Origin: Halorhabdus sp. CBA1104
GTDB lineage: Archaea > Halobacteriota > Halobacteria > Halobacteriales > Haloarculaceae
Length of the DNA: 64,000 bases
Assembly (NCBI RefSeq): GCF_009690625.1
Contig: NZ_CP033878.1
Span: 682,001 to 746,000, forward strand
Direction of reading: 5' to 3'
Of this stretch, positions 45,192-54,451 are shown piece after piece. The stretch's first letter is position 1. Each line of letters starts with the position of its first letter. The position numbers and the translations under genes are program-made. The notes beneath the pieces were generated by a model. The model searched no databases and was not told the origin of the DNA. It saw only the letters and a program-made list of their open reading frames with translations.

Positions 45192-46232
45192 ATGTCCACG
45201 TTCGACGGCGAGGCGGGCGTCCCCGCTGATCTGGTCGTCGAAACCGACGACGGGTTACAGTGTACTGCCTGTGCCCACCGATGTACACTCTCGCCCGGTC
45301 AGGCTGGGATCTGTGACGTCCGGCGGAACGTCGACGGCGAGTTGCGCCTGCTGACTTACGGGCAGGTCTTCGACCGGCCGACCGGCCCGCCGGGCACCGC
45401 CGACCCGATCGAGAAGAAACCGCTCTACCATTTCCACCCGACGACGCGCGTCCTGAGTTTCGGTGGCGTCTCCTGTAACTTCGCCTGTGAATTCTGCCAG
45501 AACAACCACATCGCCTTCGCTGGCCCCGCGGATGTCGAACTGCGAGACGTCTCGCCCGACGACGCCATCGAGAGTGCGGCCACACAGGACTGTGCCGGCG
45601 TCGCCTGGACGTACAACGAGCCGACGATTTATGCCGAATACGTCCGGGATGGGGCACGTCTGGCCAAGGAAGCGGGACGCTACACGGCGATCGTCACGAA
45701 CGGCTACTTCACTGAGGAATTCCTCACGGAAGTCGGTCCGTATCTCGATGCGGCGAACGTCGACGTCAAGGGGTTCCGGGATCGCTCGCACGTCGAGCAC
45801 ATGGGGGCGCAACTCCAGCCGACGCTCGATGGGGCACGACTGGCCCACCAGGCGGGCATTCACGTCGAACTCACCTACCTGACGATCCCTGATCTCAACG
45901 ACGACGCCGCGGAAATCCGGGCATTCGCCGAGTGGGCCCGAGACGAACTCGATCCGTCGGTGCCGGTCCACTTCACTCGGTTCCATCCGGACCACGAGAT
46001 GCGTGACCGGCCGGCGACGCCCGTCGAAACGCTCGAACGGGCGGCGTCGATTGCCCGCGACATCGGTTTGGAATTCGTTTACGTCGGCAACGTCCCCGGC
46101 CACGAGGACAACGCGACCCGGTGTCCGGACTGTGGGGCAGTCTGGATCCGGCGACATGGTTTCCGGACGAGTCTCGAAGTCGATCTCGACGGGGCGTGTG
46201 CGTGTGGGCGACCGATCGATGTCGTTGTCTGA
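45192..46232 (+). CDS. amrS: AmmeMemoRadiSam-type radical SAM enzyme
   Basis: A 346-residue radical SAM protein of the AmmeMemoRadiSam (AmrS) type, related to pyruvate-formate-lyase activases. It has an N-terminal zinc/iron-binding CTACAHRCTLSPGQAGICDVRRN, the radical SAM CNFACEFC cluster ligands at about 99-106 (SCNFACEFCQNNHIA), WTYNEPTIYAEY, VTNGYFTEEF and a C-terminal CPDCGAVWIRRHG with Cys-Gly-Arg-Pro for another metal. Partners Memo and AMMECR1 are not in the window. The ATG at 45192 is used because the upstream extension is Arg-rich and unconserved. Its substrate is unknown. Confidence 0.88.
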   Translation: MSTFDGEAGVPADLVVETDDGLQCTACAHRCTLSPGQAGICDVRRNVDGELRLLTYGQVFDRPTGPPGTADPIEKKPLYHFHPTTRVLSFGGVSCNFACEFCQNNHIAFAGPADVELRDVSPDDAIESAATQDCAGVAWTYNEPTIYAEYVRDGARLAKEAGRYTAIVTNGYFTEEFLTEVGPYLDAANVDVKGFRDRSHVEHMGAQLQPTLDGARLAHQAGIHVELTYLTIPDLNDDAAEIRAFAEWARDELDPSVPVHFTRFHPDHEMRDRPATPVETLERAASIARDIGLEFVYVGNVPGHEDNATRCPDCGAVWIRRHGFRTSLEVDLDGACACGRPIDVVV

Positions 46233-46356
46233 GATGCCGGGACTTGAACGAACGGTCGCCGTCTGACGATACTGGGCCGATCGCGCTGCCTTGGACTCTC
46301 GCCAAGCGGTCCTCGCACCCAGGTTTTTACAGGGCGGCGTTTCCTCATATCACCTG

Positions 46357-46680
46357 ATGGGAGTCCGTCCACCTGCCGACGACGACCTATCGGAACCGGA
46401 CGTCATCGAGTTCGGGATTCCGGCACTCGATGCGCGCCTCGAAGATGTCTCGTTTCCGGCCACCAGTCACGAACTTCGAAACACGTACGGCGACCTGCAA
46501 GTCCCGTACAACGCCTCCGGGAGCACCGTGACTCTGACGGAGGTGTTAGAGGAACTCGACCGCGAGGAATTCGAGACCGAACGAGAGTTGCTGGACGCGG
46601 CACACCCTGTCTTCGAACGCCACCGAGAACGCGATCCTAGTGGAGTCTTGGGTAGTCTCCGATCGCTATTGCCGTTTTGA
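46357..46680 (+). CDS. DUF5789-like small haloarchaeal protein
   Basis: A 107-residue acidic protein, with the segment SFPATSHELRNTYGDLQVPYNASGSTVTLTEVLEELDREEFETERELLDA typical of a widespread haloarchaeal family of unknown function (DUF5789). A TTTTTAC element about 24-36 bases upstream of the ATG at 46357 supports this start. No catalytic motif is seen. It is convergent with aglJ, whose 3' end lies 17 bases away. Confidence 0.65.
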   Translation: MGVRPPADDDLSEPDVIEFGIPALDARLEDVSFPATSHELRNTYGDLQVPYNASGSTVTLTEVLEELDREEFETERELLDAAHPVFERHRERDPSGVLGSLRSLLPF

Positions 46681-46697
46681 CCCACCGAACGCGTTGG

Positions 46698-47771
46698 TTA
46701 CGTGTCGGTTTCGTTTTGGGTGTCCAGTGAATCCTCCGCGGCCGTCGAGTCAGCGGTCTCCGTCTGCGTGGTCGTCCCCTGGGTCTGCTGTGTGTGGGTC
46801 TGACTTCTTCGCGCACTGGCTGGCCTCTCGTGGCCTGCTCCGGATCGTTTACCTTCTTCTGGGAGCGCCCGATCCAGTCGCTGCATCTGCTCGCGATGGA
46901 GTTTGACGATCATATCCGAGAGCGTCCCGAACATCAACAATTGGACGCCGAAGATGAGTGCGATCCCACTCAGGAAGGCCATCACCTCGTGAGAGATACC
47001 TCGCGTGAACCACTCGACAGCGACGTACCCGCCCAGGCCCAGGCCGCCGAGGAGACTGGCGATCCCAACGCTCCCGAAGTAAAACAGCGGGTTGTTCGTC
47101 TTTGCCATCCGGTAGAGTGTCAGGAAGATGGTTGCGCCATCCCGAATGGGCCGCAGATTCGTCTCCGCCTCGCCAGGCCGGGATCGATACACGATCGGGA
47201 CCACTTCCGTCTGGACGTTGTGTTTGACACACTCGACGGCCAACTCCGTCTCGATGCCAAAGCCGTCCTCTGTAAGCGTAACCCGCTCGATCGCTTCTCG
47301 TGTCAGTGCGCGGTAGCCGCTGAGAATGTCACCGTACTCTCGCCCGTGAATGTGGCGAAACGCCGTGTTGATGAGCGTGTTGCCGACCTGATTGAGACGG
47401 GACATGGCCCCTGCCTCCATGTCGGCGAACCGATCGCCGATCACGTGGTCTGCCCGCCCCTCGAAGAGCGGTTCGAGCATCGCGTCGGCGTCCTCGGCCC
47501 GATAAGTCCAGTCGCCGTCCAGCATGAGCACGTACGGGGCATCGGTCAGTGCAAAGGCTTCCCGGACCGCCTGTCCTTTCCCCGAGCCCGACTGCTGTAC
47601 GACGTCTGCACCGTGGTCGGCGGCGATCGTTGGCGTCTTGTCTTCTGAGCCACCGTCGATTACCAGAATGTTGTCGAAGCCTTCCGCACGAAACGAGGAG
47701 AGTACCTTGCCGATTGCCCCCTCCTCGTTGTAGGTAGGGATGAGAACGCAGACATCGTCGTAGTCGGCCAT
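46698..47771 (-). CDS. aglJ: S-layer N-glycosylation glycosyltransferase AglJ
   Basis: A 357-residue GT2 enzyme of the dolichol-phosphate-sugar type. The GT-A domain has LIPTYNEEGAIGKVL, the LVIDGGSEDKT strand and MLDGDWTY with the DxD-like metal motif, followed by DILSGYRALTRE and two membrane spans (about residues 240-265 and 275-295). In Haloferax AglJ adds the first sugar to dolichol phosphate in the S-layer N-glycan path. The C-terminal 60 residues are a low-complexity Gln/Thr/Glu tail, longer than usual. It begins the surface glycan region, with aglM and aglF next. Confidence 0.85.
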   Translation of the reverse strand: MADYDDVCVLIPTYNEEGAIGKVLSSFRAEGFDNILVIDGGSEDKTPTIAADHGADVVQQSGSGKGQAVREAFALTDAPYVLMLDGDWTYRAEDADAMLEPLFEGRADHVIGDRFADMEAGAMSRLNQVGNTLINTAFRHIHGREYGDILSGYRALTREAIERVTLTEDGFGIETELAVECVKHNVQTEVVPIVYRSRPGEAETNLRPIRDGATIFLTLYRMAKTNNPLFYFGSVGIASLLGGLGLGGYVAVEWFTRGISHEVMAFLSGIALIFGVQLLMFGTLSDMIVKLHREQMQRLDRALPEEGKRSGAGHERPASARRSQTHTQQTQGTTTQTETADSTAAEDSLDTQNETDT

Positions 47772-47840
47772 TGGCTGTGTGTGTGCGGGCAGGGTGGAAA
47801 AGTCTGCGGGAATTCCCTCTCGAAAAGTCGCGTGTCGACT

Positions 47841-49139
47841 CTACCAGGTGAGGCCGTCGTATTCGAGACCGTCACGGTGCTCGACAATCCGGCGACCGTC
47901 GATTACGACGGGATCGGCCATCGTGTCGAACTCCGCATCGAGGGCGGCAAATTCGTCCCAGCCAGTAACGAACAGCGCCGCATCCGCACCCTCCAATGCC
48001 TCAGCTGCACTCTCGGCGTATTCGATATCCGGATACTGCTCGCGCATGTTCTCGATCGCAACGGGATCGTAGGCGACGATCTCGGCATCGCGTTCGAGTA
48101 ATCCCTCGATCACTGGAACGGCCCGGGTATAGCGGATGTCGTCGGTGCCGGGTTTGAACGCCAGCCCCATCACGGCGACACGCTTGCCCGCAACGTCGGT
48201 GTGGTCGTCAAGTAGGTCGAGGAGGCGTTCAGGTTGGCGGTCGTTGACTTCGACCGTGGCGTCCAGCAGGACGGGCTCGTACTCGCGCTCGCGTGCTGCG
48301 GCGCGGATCGCCGCGACGTCTTTGGGGAAACACGAGCCACCCCAGCCCAGCCCACTGCGGAGGAAATGCTCGTCGATGCGGTGGTCCAGGGCGATCGCGT
48401 CGGCGACCTCGTAGGCGTCGACGCCGTATTCTTTGCAGATGTTTCCGAGTTCGTTGATGAGGCTAATCTTCGTCGCGAGGAAGGCGTTGTTGGCGTACTT
48501 GATCATCTCGGCCTCGCGGATCCCCGTCTCGACGATCGCAGGGTCGCCCGCGGCGGCTGCGACCAGCGGCTCGTAGACCCGATTCAGCGTCTCGACGGCC
48601 TGGTCGTCTTCAGACCCGATGACGATCTTGTCGGGGTCTTTGAAGTCGTCTAAGGCGAACCCTTCCCGGAGGAACTCGGGGTTCATCGCAATCCGGAACC
48701 CGTCGCCGACGGTCTTCCCCGACGCTTCTTCGATAATTGGCGCGATCGTTTCGGCGGTTGTGCCGGGGATGACCGTGCTCTTGACGACGACGAGGTGGTC
48801 GTCGTCTTTCTCGGCGATGACCTCGCCGAGTGACTGTGCGGCAGCTTCCATCGCCGAGAGGTCGATGCTGCCATCGTCGTTGGAGGGAGTGGGCAGCGCG
48901 AGGAAGGTGACGTCGCTGTCGGCGAGTTCGTCGTAGTCGGTTGTTGCGACGAGCGAGTCACCGCCGTGGGCAGCCATGAGTTCGTCCAGGCCGGGCTCGT
49001 GGATGGGAGCTTTGCCGTCGTTGACCGCTTCGACGACATCCTCGTCGATGTCGACGTTCGTTACTCGATGCCCCAATTCGGCGAACCAGGCGGCGATCGT
49101 CGTGCCGATGTAGCCGCTACCGACGACGCTTACGTGCAT
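47841..49139 (-). CDS. aglM: UDP-glucose 6-dehydrogenase AglM
   Basis: A 432-residue nucleotide-sugar dehydrogenase that oxidises UDP-glucose to UDP-glucuronate. It begins [24 protein letters not shown] (NAD loop GxGYxG), then [19 protein letters not shown], the catalytic [17 protein letters not shown] with the nucleophilic Cys, and a C-terminal domain with [23 protein letters not shown]. The start codon could be the GTG at 49142 or the ATG at 49139; the latter is chosen. It is divergent from aglF, and together they supply the hexuronic acid for glycosylation. Confidence 0.93.
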   Translation of the reverse strand: MHVSVVGSGYIGTTIAAWFAELGHRVTNVDIDEDVVEAVNDGKAPIHEPGLDELMAAHGGDSLVATTDYDELADSDVTFLALPTPSNDDGSIDLSAMEAAAQSLGEVIAEKDDDHLVVVKSTVIPGTTAETIAPIIEEASGKTVGDGFRIAMNPEFLREGFALDDFKDPDKIVIGSEDDQAVETLNRVYEPLVAAAAGDPAIVETGIREAEMIKYANNAFLATKISLINELGNICKEYGVDAYEVADAIALDHRIDEHFLRSGLGWGGSCFPKDVAAIRAAAREREYEPVLLDATVEVNDRQPERLLDLLDDHTDVAGKRVAVMGLAFKPGTDDIRYTRAVPVIEGLLERDAEIVAYDPVAIENMREQYPDIEYAESAAEALEGADAALFVTGWDEFAALDAEFDTMADPVVIDGRRIVEHRDGLEYDGLTW

Positions 49140-49280
49140 CACTGGTGGTTCAATCGCATCCGGTTTGTACGTTCCTGTTTCGCACTGGTTATCACGATCA
49201 ATCGAGACAATACAGCGATTCCAGCACCAGCGCTCCCGTCACGGCAAGACATTTACCCCACGGACCGAAATACAGATTCG

Positions 49281-50003
49281 ATGAAAGCTGTCGTACTCGC
49301 GGCGGGTAAGGGCACCCGTCTCCGGCCGCTGACAGAGGACAAGCCAAAAGTGATGGTCGAAGTTGACGGCAAGCCTCTCCTCACCCATAGTTTCGAACAA
49401 CTGCTTGAGCTTGGGGCCGACGAGTTAATCGTCGTCGTGGGCTACCAGAAAGAGAACATCATCAGCCACTACGACGACGAGTTCGAAGGCGTGCCGATTA
49501 CCTACACCCACCAGCGCGAGCAAAACGGGCTGGCCCACGCGCTGTTAACTGCCGAGGAACACATCGACGACGACTTCATGTTGATGCTCGGGGACAATAT
49601 CTTCCGGGCGAATCTGGACGATGTGGTCAAACGCCAGCGCGAACAGCGCACTGACGCTGCGTTTCTCGTCGAGGAAGTGCCCTGGGAGGATGCTTCGCGG
49701 TATGGCGTCTGTGACACCAACGATTACGGCGAGATCGTCGAAGTGGTCGAGAAGCCTGATGACCCGCCATCGAATCTGGTGATGACTGGCTTCTATACGT
49801 TCTCACCGGCGATCTTCCACGCCGCCAAGCTCGTCCAGCCCTCCGATCGCGGCGAGTACGAGATCAGCGACGCGATCGACCTGCTGTTGCAGAGCGGGCG
49901 GACGATCGATGCGATCCGCCTGGATGGTTGGCGAATCGACGTGGGCTATCCCGAGGATCGCGACGAGGCCGAGGAGAAGTTGCAGGAAGAACTTGAGGCG
50001 TAA
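49281..50003 (+). CDS. aglF: Glucose-1-phosphate uridylyl/thymidylyltransferase AglF
   Basis: A 240-residue nucleotidyltransferase. It starts MKAVVLAAGKGTRLRPLTEDKPKVMVEVDGKPLL, the pyrophosphorylase signature with the conserved G-x-G-T-R-x(2-3)-P-x(n)-K-P-K set, and has MLGDNIF, VCDTNDYGEIVEVVEKPDDPPS, and GWRIDVGYPED for the sugar site. In Haloferax AglF makes UDP-glucose from glucose-1-phosphate for AglM. The ATG at 49281 is the conserved start; the longer in-frame extension overlaps the aglM promoter. Confidence 0.9.
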   Translation: MKAVVLAAGKGTRLRPLTEDKPKVMVEVDGKPLLTHSFEQLLELGADELIVVVGYQKENIISHYDDEFEGVPITYTHQREQNGLAHALLTAEEHIDDDFMLMLGDNIFRANLDDVVKRQREQRTDAAFLVEEVPWEDASRYGVCDTNDYGEIVEVVEKPDDPPSNLVMTGFYTFSPAIFHAAKLVQPSDRGEYEISDAIDLLLQSGRTIDAIRLDGWRIDVGYPEDRDEAEEKLQEELEA

Positions 50004-50086
50004 GCGAATAACCTCTTTTACTGATGGGCCTGTTTGACGTACGGAAAGCGCAATGTTATTGACGCCATACAGCGGAAATTTGGGCA

Positions 50087-51025
50087 ATGAAGGTCTCGGT
50101 CGTCGTCTGCACGTATTCGATGGATCGGTATCCAGTGTTTACGGAGGCCGTCGAGAGTGCCCTCAAGCAGACCCACGATCCGATCGAAGTCGTGCTGGTC
50201 GTCGATGGCAACGACCGCGTCTATGACCGTCTACAGGACGACTTCGGCGACGAGGCGAACGTTGTCACCCACAACAACGACGAGAATCGAGGGATCTCCT
50301 ACAGTCGAACGAAGGGGGCCGAAATCGCGAGTGGCGATATCGTCGCGTTCATCGACGACGACGCCACCGCTGAACGCGATTGGATCGAGAACCTTGTGTC
50401 CGTCTACGAGGAGACGGACGCCATCGCCGTCGGCGGAGACGTCAAACCGGACTGGCAAACGGAGAAGCCGGATTTCTTTCCGGCAGAATTCTACTGGCTG
50501 GTCGGCTGTGTGGAACCGGGCTTTGCCGAGGACGGTGAGGAAGTTCGGAACACGTACGGGTCGAACATTTCGTATCGCCGCGAACACTTCCTCGAGGTCG
50601 GTGGGTACGATCCGAACACGGGCCGGAAGGGTGACAAACATCTCCAGGCCCACGAGGCACCCGTCGGGATTCGGTTGTTGGAGGAGTACGGTCGAGGGAT
50701 GGTGTACACCGAGGACGCTGTGGTTCATCACAAACTCTTCGAGTACCGGGGCGAGTTCGGCTGGCTGGTCTCGCGGTCGTTCTGGCAGGGCTATTCGAAG
50801 CGCGTGATGGACCTGCTGTATCCGAACGCGCCTGACGACAAGAGTGCGTATCTGAAGCAGCTGTTGGCGTATTTTGTGCCGAAGCGCGTTCGGGGATTGG
50901 TTCGGTCACCGTCGGTTCCGGCGGTGTTACAGCTCGTGACGATTTTCGTGTTTACCGGCGCTGTCGGGTTGGGATATTTCTCCGCGATTTTGACGCCGAA
51001 CGTGGTCGAGAAGGCTAATTCGTAG
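50087..51025 (+). CDS. aglG: GT2 glycosyltransferase, AglG-like
   Basis: A 312-residue GT2 enzyme: MKVSVVVCTYSMDRYPVFTEAVESAL, VLVVDGNDRVYDRL, NRGISYSRTKGAEIASGDIVAFIDDDATAERDWIENL with the D-D-D metal motif, and SNISYRREHFLEVGGYD. The C-terminus has a membrane span near 283-303. This type transfers a glucuronate to glucosyl-dolichol phosphate in Haloferax (AglG), which fits its place 84 bases after aglF. AglE and AglI are close relatives, so the symbol is tentative. Its end overlaps the next, opposite gene by 11 bases. Confidence 0.72.
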   Translation: MKVSVVVCTYSMDRYPVFTEAVESALKQTHDPIEVVLVVDGNDRVYDRLQDDFGDEANVVTHNNDENRGISYSRTKGAEIASGDIVAFIDDDATAERDWIENLVSVYEETDAIAVGGDVKPDWQTEKPDFFPAEFYWLVGCVEPGFAEDGEEVRNTYGSNISYRREHFLEVGGYDPNTGRKGDKHLQAHEAPVGIRLLEEYGRGMVYTEDAVVHHKLFEYRGEFGWLVSRSFWQGYSKRVMDLLYPNAPDDKSAYLKQLLAYFVPKRVRGLVRSPSVPAVLQLVTIFVFTGAVGLGYFSAILTPNVVEKANS

Positions 51026-51914
51026 GTGCCGGGATATCGTCTCGTTTCTCGCCGAAGAAGAACTCGTAATAGTAGCCGAGGCCTCTGGCTGCGAGCATCG
51101 TGATGGAGAGGAATGCGAACACGAGTCGTGTGAACACGGAGTCCGGTTCTTCCGTTTCTTCGCCCCCACTTGGACCGCTCGGTCGTGGTGGGACCCCTGG
51201 TTTGCCATACCGTTCGGGATAGTAACGCTGTTTCTGACAGAAACCTCGCCCGACACGGAAGTTTTTCTTCGCGAGAGATTCGAAGGAGGTTCGGGCGGGA
51301 TGGTAGACCGTCGCGTCCTCGGCGTACCCCTGGTCGTAGCCCGCCTCGTGGACGCGTTCACCGAACTCCCTGTCACCACCTGAAATGAGTCTGGCGTCGA
51401 ACGGGCCGACGTCCTCGAAGACCTCGCGCCGGACGAGCAGCGCGCACGTCGGGGCGTAGTTTTCGTTTTCGAGATACTGTTTGACCGGAAAGCCAGTGTG
51501 TTTGTTGTACCTCCCGACGAGCGTGTCCTCAGGGAGTGTGAGTTCGACGTTGCACCCGAGGTAGTCGACGTCCTGCTCGTGCATTGCTTCGAGCGCGGTT
51601 TCGAGCCAGTCCTCGTCGACGGTCTCGTCCGCGTCAAGGAACGCTAGAACGTCGCCTTCAGCGTGTTCGATTCCCTTGTTGCGAGCGGCGTAGGAGCCTT
51701 GGATGTCGTCCTCTACGAGAAGGTGGACATTGTCGTGTTCGGCGGTGTAGCTCTGGATAACATCACGAGTGTTGTCCGTGGAGCCATTGTCAACAACGAG
51801 TAATTTCAATAAGGGTGGCCTCTGCTCGGCTAGTGAGTCGATGGTCTGCGAGACACCGTTGGGATCATTGTAGACAGGGACGATGGTGGAGCCTGATTCA
51901 CGCAGATTATTCAT
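51015..51914 (-). CDS. GT2 glycosyltransferase of the surface glycan cluster
   Basis: A 299-residue GT2 enzyme with TIVPVYNDPNGVSQTI, LLVVDNGSTDNTRDVI, SYAARNKGIEHAEGDVLAFLDADETVDEDWLE (DxD-type metal site) and RLISGGDREFGERVHEAGY, then a hydrophobic span near 262-285. The acceptor and donor sugars are unknown; it resembles AglE/AglI-like transferases. The gene is convergent with the AglG-like gene, with an 11-base overlap, so it is not in the same operon. Confidence 0.8.
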   Translation of the reverse strand: MNNLRESGSTIVPVYNDPNGVSQTIDSLAEQRPPLLKLLVVDNGSTDNTRDVIQSYTAEHDNVHLLVEDDIQGSYAARNKGIEHAEGDVLAFLDADETVDEDWLETALEAMHEQDVDYLGCNVELTLPEDTLVGRYNKHTGFPVKQYLENENYAPTCALLVRREVFEDVGPFDARLISGGDREFGERVHEAGYDQGYAEDATVYHPARTSFESLAKKNFRVGRGFCQKQRYYPERYGKPGVPPRPSGPSGGEETEEPDSVFTRLVFAFLSITMLAARGLGYYYEFFFGEKRDDIPAPTN

Positions 51915-52069
51915 TGATACTACTCCGATTCACAGTAGCACCAATCAACAACAAAAGCGCGTCGGTCAGTTTTCGCGTCATTGGTTCGCTTTGCTATCGA
52001 TAGTTGCGTATTCCGATAGCTGAATCGACGAAACTTATGTACCCTGCGAGACTCCATCAAAGTGATCCA

Positions 52070-53170
52070 ATGGGCGAAAAACAGTCGATTGGGATTTATT
52101 TAACCTCGATGACGATGGGGGGCGCGGAGCGTGTAGCTCGCAATTTGTGCAAGGGTCTCGTTGATTATGGATACGAAGTTGATCTGGTACTCGTTGAAGC
52201 AATGGGAGAGTTACTCGACGACCTACCGGACGCCGTATCGGTAATCGACTTGAACGCGAGCCGCGTGCTACGTAGCCTCGGTCCGTTGCGGGAGTACCTT
52301 TCGACGCGGGAACCAGACATCTTATATTCGATGATGACTGAGCCGAACGTCATCGCCGTGCTCGCTCACCGGCTTGCGGCGTCGGATTCGCGGCTCGTCG
52401 TCAGTGAACACAACATGCTCTCGCACAGTTCCGAATCTGTCAAAGACCAGCTCGCGAGATCCGGTGCTTGGGCGCTCTACCCCCTCGCAGACGATGTCGT
52501 GGCGGTTTCGGAGGGTGTACGGGATGATTTGGTGGCGAATACGCGACTCGACTCGACGGATATTTCAGTGATTTACAATCCTGTCGATGTGGAGTCGATT
52601 CGCGAACTGGCGACCCAACCAGTCTATCACAGGTGGTTCTCAGACGACTCGCTCGATGTGGTCCTCGCTGGTGGTCGGCACGAACCGCAGAAGGGTTTCG
52701 ACACGCTCCTCAAAGCGTTCTCACGAATCAGTGAGGAGGACGTTCGATTGGTGCTTTTCGGAACCGGGCCCGAGACAGAGTCGTTACAAGCCCACGCTGC
52801 AGCACTCGAAATTGACGACCACGTCTCTTTCCCCGGCTTTGTCGAGAATCCGTTCGTGTTCATGGCGTCAGCGGACGTTTTCGTCCTCTCTTCCGAGTAC
52901 GAGGGATTCGGTCTAGTACTCATTGAGGCGCTCGCTTGCGGTTGTCCGGTAGTGTCGACCGACTGCGAGAGCGGGCCTGCAGAAATCCTCGAGGGCGGGA
53001 CCTACGGCCCACTAGTCCCAGTTGGTGACGAGAACGCACTCGCAGAAGCTATTGGTGCTACACTCGCAGACGCTCCAGACCCGGATACGCTTCGGGGACG
53101 GGCGGACGATTTCGACATCGAATCGTCGATCGATCAGTACGACTCGTTGTTTCACTCGTCAGCGATCTGA
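52070..53170 (+). CDS. GT4 glycosyltransferase
   Basis: A 366-residue GT-B enzyme of family 4. The N-terminal part has SMTMGGAERVARNLCKGLVDYGYEVDLVLV and the acceptor-side domain; the C-terminal part has VLAGGRHEPQKGFDTLLKAF, VLFGTGPE, and FVLSSEYEGFGLVLIEALACGCPVVSTDCESGPAEIL, the E-x7-E retaining motif. The start at 52070 is supported by an ACTTATGT element about 30 bases upstream; the upstream in-frame ATG at 52031-52040 region lies inside that promoter. Its 3' end overlaps the next convergent gene by 19 bases. Confidence 0.85.
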   Translation: MGEKQSIGIYLTSMTMGGAERVARNLCKGLVDYGYEVDLVLVEAMGELLDDLPDAVSVIDLNASRVLRSLGPLREYLSTREPDILYSMMTEPNVIAVLAHRLAASDSRLVVSEHNMLSHSSESVKDQLARSGAWALYPLADDVVAVSEGVRDDLVANTRLDSTDISVIYNPVDVESIRELATQPVYHRWFSDDSLDVVLAGGRHEPQKGFDTLLKAFSRISEEDVRLVLFGTGPETESLQAHAAALEIDDHVSFPGFVENPFVFMASADVFVLSSEYEGFGLVLIEALACGCPVVSTDCESGPAEILEGGTYGPLVPVGDENALAEAIGATLADAPDPDTLRGRADDFDIESSIDQYDSLFHSSAI

Positions 53171-54273
53171 ATTTCCATATCTGGAAGCTCCGTCGCTGCG
53201 ACTATCGAAGAGGCCTGAAATACTGGATCAACTGCGTTCCGGGTCAACAATCCAGTCTCCGGGTCGTACGTGCGGTCGATATCCGACTGGACCCACGGGC
53301 GAAGTTCTTCTGGATCTGCATCCTCAAACGCATATAGAACTCTGGCGTGGTTGATTCCGGGGAGCATACTCCCGTACTCCGATGTCCGGTTTCTAATCTG
53401 ATCACGATACGTTTCTGTTTTCGTAAACGAAAGTGAAGACTGGATCTGATCGTGCTCCCACACGTCGTGGTCCGGGAATTTTCGTTTCAGCGTCGAGAGT
53501 GCAGCGAGGACCGTAGGATGGTATCCAAGCTCTTTCCGTCGTCGTTCGTCCGAATGCGTGTGGTATCGGGCAGCGATCTCGTTCCAGAGTAAGGGCCAAT
53601 GTCTCGGATGGCGGGCAACCGTTGGAAGAATCCTCGACAATGGTGGGCGAACGTAGTGACGGACGAGGCCATTCGAACGCGTCTGCATGTTATCTCCGAG
53701 CCTGTCAAGGAATCGAAGGACTTGCTTTTCGGCGAGTTCGGAGTGATCAGCGAGCTCTGCGGCAGCATTCGCAAAGATGATTTGATGGTTCAGAGTCCTG
53801 TCGAAGGACAGCTTCGTTCCGTCGATCTCGACTGCCTCCCACAGTCCGAGGTCTTCGTTGAACGGATGGAGAGAGAATACTTCTATTGCGGTATCGACAA
53901 GAGATTGTCTATTAAACGTCGCGCCGACACGGAAGAGACTCCGAATTGGTGCTGATTGTCCGATGAGGCCGTCGCACGCATCGCTACCTGATCTCCGTAT
54001 TTTGAAAGTATAGCAATTTGGGCGGGACTCCTTTCCAGTTAGGTAATTCGCTGCTTCAAGAATACCGTCATCAAATCCCCAATTATCCCTTGCTTCGCGT
54101 GCATATAGAAGTACCAAAATCCATCGAGAAGTATTACGGATCGGTGTCTCTCTTACGTCGTAGACACCTCCTTCGCTAGACGGAAATGAGCCGTCTTGAG
54201 CTTGAAGGCGTTCAAGAGCTAAATTGGCACTCTTTTTGATGATTTCATTGAGTGTATTGTCGTCAGAACTCAT
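53152..54273 (-). CDS. AglQ-like surface glycan cluster protein
   Basis: A 373-residue protein, predicted to form a helical toroid. Pieces such as CDGLIGQSAPIRSLFRVGA, LGLWEAVEIDGTKLSFDRTLNHQIIFANAAAELA and LDRLGDNMQTRSNGLVRHYVRPPL resemble the AglQ-type (glycoside hydrolase-like) proteins of haloarchaeal agl clusters. AglQ is needed in Haloferax for the late steps of the N-glycan, but its exact reaction is unclear. The start at 54273 is preferred over an ATG at 54327, because an AAAAATAC element just upstream of 54327 would put the transcript start between the two. It lies at the edge where DNA composition turns AT-rich. Confidence 0.6.
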   Translation of the reverse strand: MSSDDNTLNEIIKKSANLALERLQAQDGSFPSSEGGVYDVRETPIRNTSRWILVLLYAREARDNWGFDDGILEAANYLTGKESRPNCYTFKIRRSGSDACDGLIGQSAPIRSLFRVGATFNRQSLVDTAIEVFSLHPFNEDLGLWEAVEIDGTKLSFDRTLNHQIIFANAAAELADHSELAEKQVLRFLDRLGDNMQTRSNGLVRHYVRPPLSRILPTVARHPRHWPLLWNEIAARYHTHSDERRRKELGYHPTVLAALSTLKRKFPDHDVWEHDQIQSSLSFTKTETYRDQIRNRTSEYGSMLPGINHARVLYAFEDADPEELRPWVQSDIDRTYDPETGLLTRNAVDPVFQASSIVAATELPDMEIQIADE

Positions 54274-54451
54274 TTGCTGTGATTCGACGGTGGTACATTC
54301 CGGACCATTTTCATCCTTTCCATCCAAAAGTATTTTTCTCTAGGAGTCAAATCTGTATTTAGAACTCTTTACTACGTTCTCCTAACAGTTTGGAATTGAT
54401 TTGTTAGAGTCTTCGACACAAATATTAGTGCGTAGACCGTTTCCATTATAC

